NCBI GenBank assembly: GCA_002104905.1
Contig: MCFE01000144.1
Coordinates: 91,027 to 155,026 of the forward strand
Source: Basidiobolus meristosporus CBS 931.73
Taxonomy: Eukaryota; Basidiobolomycota; Basidiobolomycetes; Basidiobolales; Basidiobolaceae
Direction of reading: 5' to 3'
DNA length: 64,000 bases
Below, in pieces: positions 59,550-64,000 of this stretch (position 1 is the stretch's first letter; every line of letters starts with the position of its first letter). The position numbers and the translations under genes were made by a program. The notes under the pieces were generated by a model. That model had not been told where the DNA came from and made no database searches. It worked only from the letters and a program-made list of their open reading frames with translations.

Positions 59550-59830
59550 CTTTAAGTTCATTCCATAGACTCATTATAGTACTCATTTTGTTTAGCACGC
59601 TCATTGCCATATAAGGCATCTTTCATGGGCTCTGTGTACTGTGTATCTTGGTTAGAGCATCCATCAATATCATGGGTGTCTTTATCTGCTATGGAGTATG
59701 TCCTATATTGCGCAGGCTGATCCATGACAATGTGGAAATATTTGGCATACCTGGATGCACTGTCTTTACCTTCTTACTCAGGCCCGGGCCTGCCTGGAAC
59801 CCAATATCAGCTCTTCTGTCTATCCCCAAG
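59550..59830 (-). pseudogene. Family A copy 4, decayed
   Basis: Matches the C-terminal half of the A genes (CTGTGTACTGTGTATCTTGG, then GCGCAGGCTGATCCATGAC) with stops and deletions; homology fades near 59830. Confidence 0.75.
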
Positions 59831-60440
59831 AGTCAAAGCCTGGGATCTGTATCTTTAAGGCTCATTACTACCTACAATTGTCATATAAGACTCTTGTTTG
59901 TTACAAGCAACAATACTGCTCTCTATGCAGCTGAGATACATAGCCTCAAACTGTGGACTTCAGAGGCCTTCAACTTGAGGCTTCAATATTCCTATAGTCT
60001 GAAAGCACAAGCCTCAGTGACTAAAAAATCCCAATGAAGACTCTTTTATGCTGAAATCTAACTTCAGGCTCACATCCACTGAGGGCTGGGATGTGAGGCT
60101 TTTACTTGCAAAAGTAGTGATTGGAGGTGCCTGTCCAATGAGAGCCTTGTCTTGATGTCTGTATTTGCAAAAGCCCTTAATGTAGGATTCCACTCTTTAG
60201 GTGTCTCAACTTGAGGCACACATCTATCAAGTACTGCAGCTCACTTATTGCATTAGAAAAAGCCTTGACATTGGGCTTGTAATGGCCAAACCTGTATTTG
60301 TGGCTCTGTCAGACTAAAACCAAGGCCTGATGCTCTAAACATCTGAGACCTGAATTCAAGGCCTTGCAGAAACAAGCCTTGACTTGAAGTTCTTGGAGGT
60401 TGACAATCTAAAACCAAAGCTCTTTCCAGATAGATATCTA
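59830..60440. repeat. Degenerate short repeats, possibly derived from family A
   Basis: Words of the type GAGGCTT, GGCCTTG, CTTGAGGC and AGACTCTT recur irregularly every 30-60 bases. They resemble the GAGGCT...GGCCTG...GAGACTCTTGTC part of the A genes, just to the left. CpG is absent. Confidence 0.4.
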
Positions 60441-63400
60441 GACATGAGACTCACACAACCAACCACTCTGAGTTGCTACCCCTATATGTGAAGTACTCAT
60501 GGCATCTTGTTGCCTGCCTAAAAGACTTCAAGCCTTTCAATGGTGTAATAATTTGCAATATACTCAAAACAAATTTCTCCCTCAACCAAGCCCTTTGAGC
60601 AAATACCATCCCTAGTAGACATCCCAGTAGTTTTGCTGCAAGGAATAGTCACAAGTGGTACTGTGATGCTATTTTTTTTACCTGACAATGCATGAGAATT
60701 ACATATTCATTTGTGTGAGACAATGTGGCCATAAATTAAGCTCATAGAAGTGCTTATTGCAGCAATGGGGCTATGAGGCTATGAAGCACACATCAAGACC
60801 CCAACTTGAAAATAACAGTGATATAAGAAGCTGTAAAATATTTCAAAGTTGAGTGTACCAATATCAAGATACCATCAAAACTATGCCATGCCATTGTCTA
60901 GTGGTCAGTGTGCTCTTAGATTATCAGGACCCAAAAGCTAGGTGGGTTTTACATGGCCTGCACTGTATGCAATATTTAGGAGCCAGGCAAGTAAGTGAAT
61001 GTCAGTTTATCATTGATACCCTAAGGTAATACATTAGCAACATCATAAGCTCTCAGTTACTAAATGGCAAGGATGTTGAACCAAAAGGCATTAGACATCT
61101 CAAGAACATGTTGATAGTAAGCCTGGAGCCATGAGTTTAACACAGTAAAGCATCAGGTATTAGGAAGGGCACTACCCAAGCAGTAACTGCATTGTGGTAT
61201 TCATAAAGAAATGGGCAAAGAACCATATTCAGAATTAATGATACTGGCAGCAGTGAAGTATGAGAGTATAGTTAGCTAGGCCAAATTATCAAGGTTCTAG
61301 TTAATGCTCAGTGTATCCATACAAGTAGACATCCATCACAGGGGATTGTTATGGACCACTAAGAGGAGTGAATAAACAAATAATAGTCCAACCTTGAATA
61401 CATGAGCACCACTGCAAATAATCCCTGCTTATGTACTGTACAACTGAGTGATTGTGGCTTTATAGTGCCATACTGTATCATAGAGTGCAATATGCTCCCA
61501 GATTCAAGTATGCTTAAGTCTGTTCCAAGAGATTCTCTGTCATTGGGAGAAGGAAGTGAAAGTAGCTAGCACTCAAGACTTTGACAATTAAACTCCACTT
61601 GTGGATCTCAGGGATGTTTTAGGGCTAAGTTTGCAACCTACTTTGACCATGTAAAAAGTAATTTGGTCCTGCAGGTGGATCTAATCCATATCTGCCATCA
61701 GGATCCCATGTTGACACCATTGCAATACTAGCAGTTCAAACCTTGCGCTGCTCTCAATTGACTTATGATGGCATTGTAATAGTATTGCTGACTAGATTGT
61801 CTGATGTGGTAGAAAACTTGGCAGTGCTTTGCAGTGGTTACAGTCCTAATACCACAAACATGTGGCTTCTCAGTGTAATTACTTGTAAACTTACTGTATG
61901 CCTAGCATTACTGGTAAAATATAGTCTTTTACAAATTGTACAACTAGCTGCCATCTCTTGGTGAACAGTATCTGCTTAATATCTCAAAATACTCCCAGAC
62001 TCCTGGCTAATAGACTTCCTTTCCCTAGTCCATTCTGGTCCCCTGTATGAGTGTAATCCATTCCTTTTTGTGTAAATTGCTTTTCAAAAGGTGTTCAAGT
62101 TGGCTGGCATGCAAGAGTTACCTGACATACTATGATATGGTTGTCTTCAGAAGTAATACTTGGTTGTTGTGCCAAGCCAGGCCTTGCCTTATTTGACTTA
62201 CTACACATTTACTGAGGCTGTTGTGCTTCTCAATGCCAAAGGGATATTTGCTCACATCTTGTCCACTGTACTTGATGTTCCTCCATCAGTCAATCTTTGG
62301 ATTGCAATGTACTTGAATGTAGTATTTCTCATGGGACTTGAATGTGGCAGAACCTGCAATTTGTTCTTCTTCCTATCTCCTTACATATCCACACCTTAGG
62401 AGACTATAGGTGAACATACATCTATGTTCTCTGAGCATCTAGTAAAAAGTAGAGAAACCATACATCCAAGATCCATATCTGCATCTTTATGCTTGCAGCA
62501 AAACTTCCCAGCTCTTGTTGAAAGCTCCTTACATAAAATCAGTAGATGCATCAAACTGCCTTTAGTTGGCAGCTTCTGGGCACTTTCTCCTACACTGTCA
62601 ACATATGACACCCAATGCTTCCAGTGAGCTCAGAGTAAAGTAGCTTTAGATGGCCAGTGAGATAAATATGTATCTAGCTCCTCCAAAAGAGTCAAGTGCC
62701 TTGTGGGTAATAATGGACTTTACCATACACAGATCCATCATCACTGAAATATTCTGTAGCTAGTAATAAGTAGTAGATGTATTTACTGCTCTGACATTTA
62801 TAGCAATTACATAGAGCATGTTTGGCCAGAACTCCCATTGGATGCAATCTGGCAGTATATATGACAAATGACATAAAGTCTCCTAGAGATGTTCTCTCAG
62901 CTTGGTACTAAAGTAAACTACTTTGTTGTCACATCATAGACTCCAAAACACCTATATACTCACAGACATATGACATATCAGAGGTATAAAGATTATAAGC
63001 TCAGTGCTCTGCTACATGTATTGCCAAGATGTAGTGTTTATGGCCAAAATACAATTAGTGTGCAAAAAACTGATCTTCAACAGAGGGATAGCTACCAAAG
63101 GTGCATAAGGAGCACTTTTGTTGGCCTGGTCATCATATAAATGTGCACCTACAACTTCAGAGCTGATGCTATCCATGAGAAATGCACACATGATAGAAAC
63201 TGCAAGATTTCTTTGCACTATTACTACAGGGAGGTAATATATGGATGATATTAAGCAGCTAAATAGGTGTATACCTTTAATGCACTGTTGCATTTACTTC
63301 TTTCAATAGTTGTGTCCATACATAACATCAAAGGATATAATCATAATATAATAATATTGCTCTATAAGTAGCTTACAACATGGTAGTGCAAGATTAAGCA

Positions 63401-64000
63401 ACTCTACAGACAAAATAAGTCAGTGTTGCATTTAAGTGAAAAGTGTAATAAGACTCTTAAATGGTTTAACAGAACCTGAGTGACAACTAAGTGCAGAATC
63501 TTAGAATTGTCAGAAAGTGGTGGAAATATCAGCAGAGAGGTTCTGATCTGATATTGGTCTTGTATAAAGTTGGGTTTGGCTATAAAGGCAACAGAATTGG
63601 TTTGCTATGCAGGCTAGGTTTGGTGTTTTTGGGAGTGCTTGATATGCTAGGCTTGGGTAGAAACTAGAACAGAATTGCTGAATTCTTGATTTGCTGAGAC
63701 ACATTGTTAATTTTGTTGAGACACACACTAAACCAAAAGGCTCAGTAAGCTTTGCTTCTACTTTTCTGATCAAGTTGTATTAGTGAGTGCCAAGAGACTA
63801 GACTAATTGAAATCAGCTTAGATGTTGATAGGCACATAAGATAAATGAAAATTGCATCATTGATCAGCCGGTGTCTTAGTAACTACTAAGTAGTTAGATA
63901 GATCTCAGATGACTAATCACTTGGAACGGCTTAGTAGATCAATTGAGGACATAATGACCACGTGAAAATTGCTCAGGTGTGACAGCTAAAAACAGATTCT
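60441..64000. other. Gene-free, CpG-poor right flank
   Basis: No supported gene. Short frames at 61743-61964, 62160-62399 and 63510-63773 show no motif. From about 60000 to 61740 I see no CpG; a few return near 63850-63960. A weak tRNA-like stretch occurs at 60884-60957. The rest is probably eroded repeats. Confidence 0.5.

Noticed and set aside
62160-62399. 79-codon plus-strand frame in the right flank
   Set aside because: No similarity to transposon or host motifs was visible, and the surrounding DNA is decayed and CpG-free.
60441-64000. CRISPR array or intact tRNA genes
   Set aside because: No regularly spaced direct repeats or intact tRNA B-box (GGTTCRANNCC) with matching stems were seen here or elsewhere in the window.

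Overview
The window is nuclear DNA of a fungus. Its genes are split by many short introns (mostly 50-65 bases, GT...AG, several with a CTAAC-like branch site). It carries Cdk1, Gcn1, the HMG-less FACT subunit Pob3, a Thi4 thiazole synthase, endosulfine/Igo1 and APC/C subunit Cdc16, together with Ty1/copia and LINE retrotransposons. No lineage-specific marker was recognised. CpG-poor repeats next to CpG-normal genes point to a fungus with cytosine methylation, possibly an early-diverging (zygomycete-grade) one; that last step is a guess.

Layout. 1-9970: AT-rich, CpG-starved repeat DNA holding one structurally complete but decayed Ty1/copia element (2162-6806, with both LTRs, PBS, PPT and a 5-bp target duplication), an unidentified decayed ORF with a repeated segment, and a second copia remnant. 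10473-44972: a dense, CpG-normal island of single-copy genes: DUF2235 hydrolase, a secreted Cys-rich protein, THI4, NSA1/WDR74-like, CDK1, a C2H2 zinc-finger protein, an EF-hand MscS channel, GCN1, a Rim2-type mitochondrial carrier, endosulfine, POB3, a tail-anchored protein, APC6/CDC16 and a secreted histidine phosphatase. 45650-51230: LTR fragments and a LINE with long open RT and endonuclease frames, no CpG at all, and a telomere-like repeat at its 3' end. 51231-59830: a cluster of small secreted proteins of three related types (A, B, C), duplicated as blocks with several decayed copies. 59830-64000: CpG-poor DNA without recognisable genes.

Function. The island is mostly housekeeping: ribosome biogenesis and translation control (NSA1-like, GCN1), chromatin (POB3), thiamine synthesis (THI4), mitochondrial nucleotide transport, and three mitotic or quiescence regulators (CDK1, endosulfine, CDC16). 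The most novel part is the A/B/C secreted-protein cluster next to the telomere-tailed LINE: a fast-evolving block that looks subtelomere-like. I recognise none of the three families; B and C share a core motif, and A and B share a Cys motif. All exon boundaries were deduced by eye from splice signals, reading frame and family conservation.
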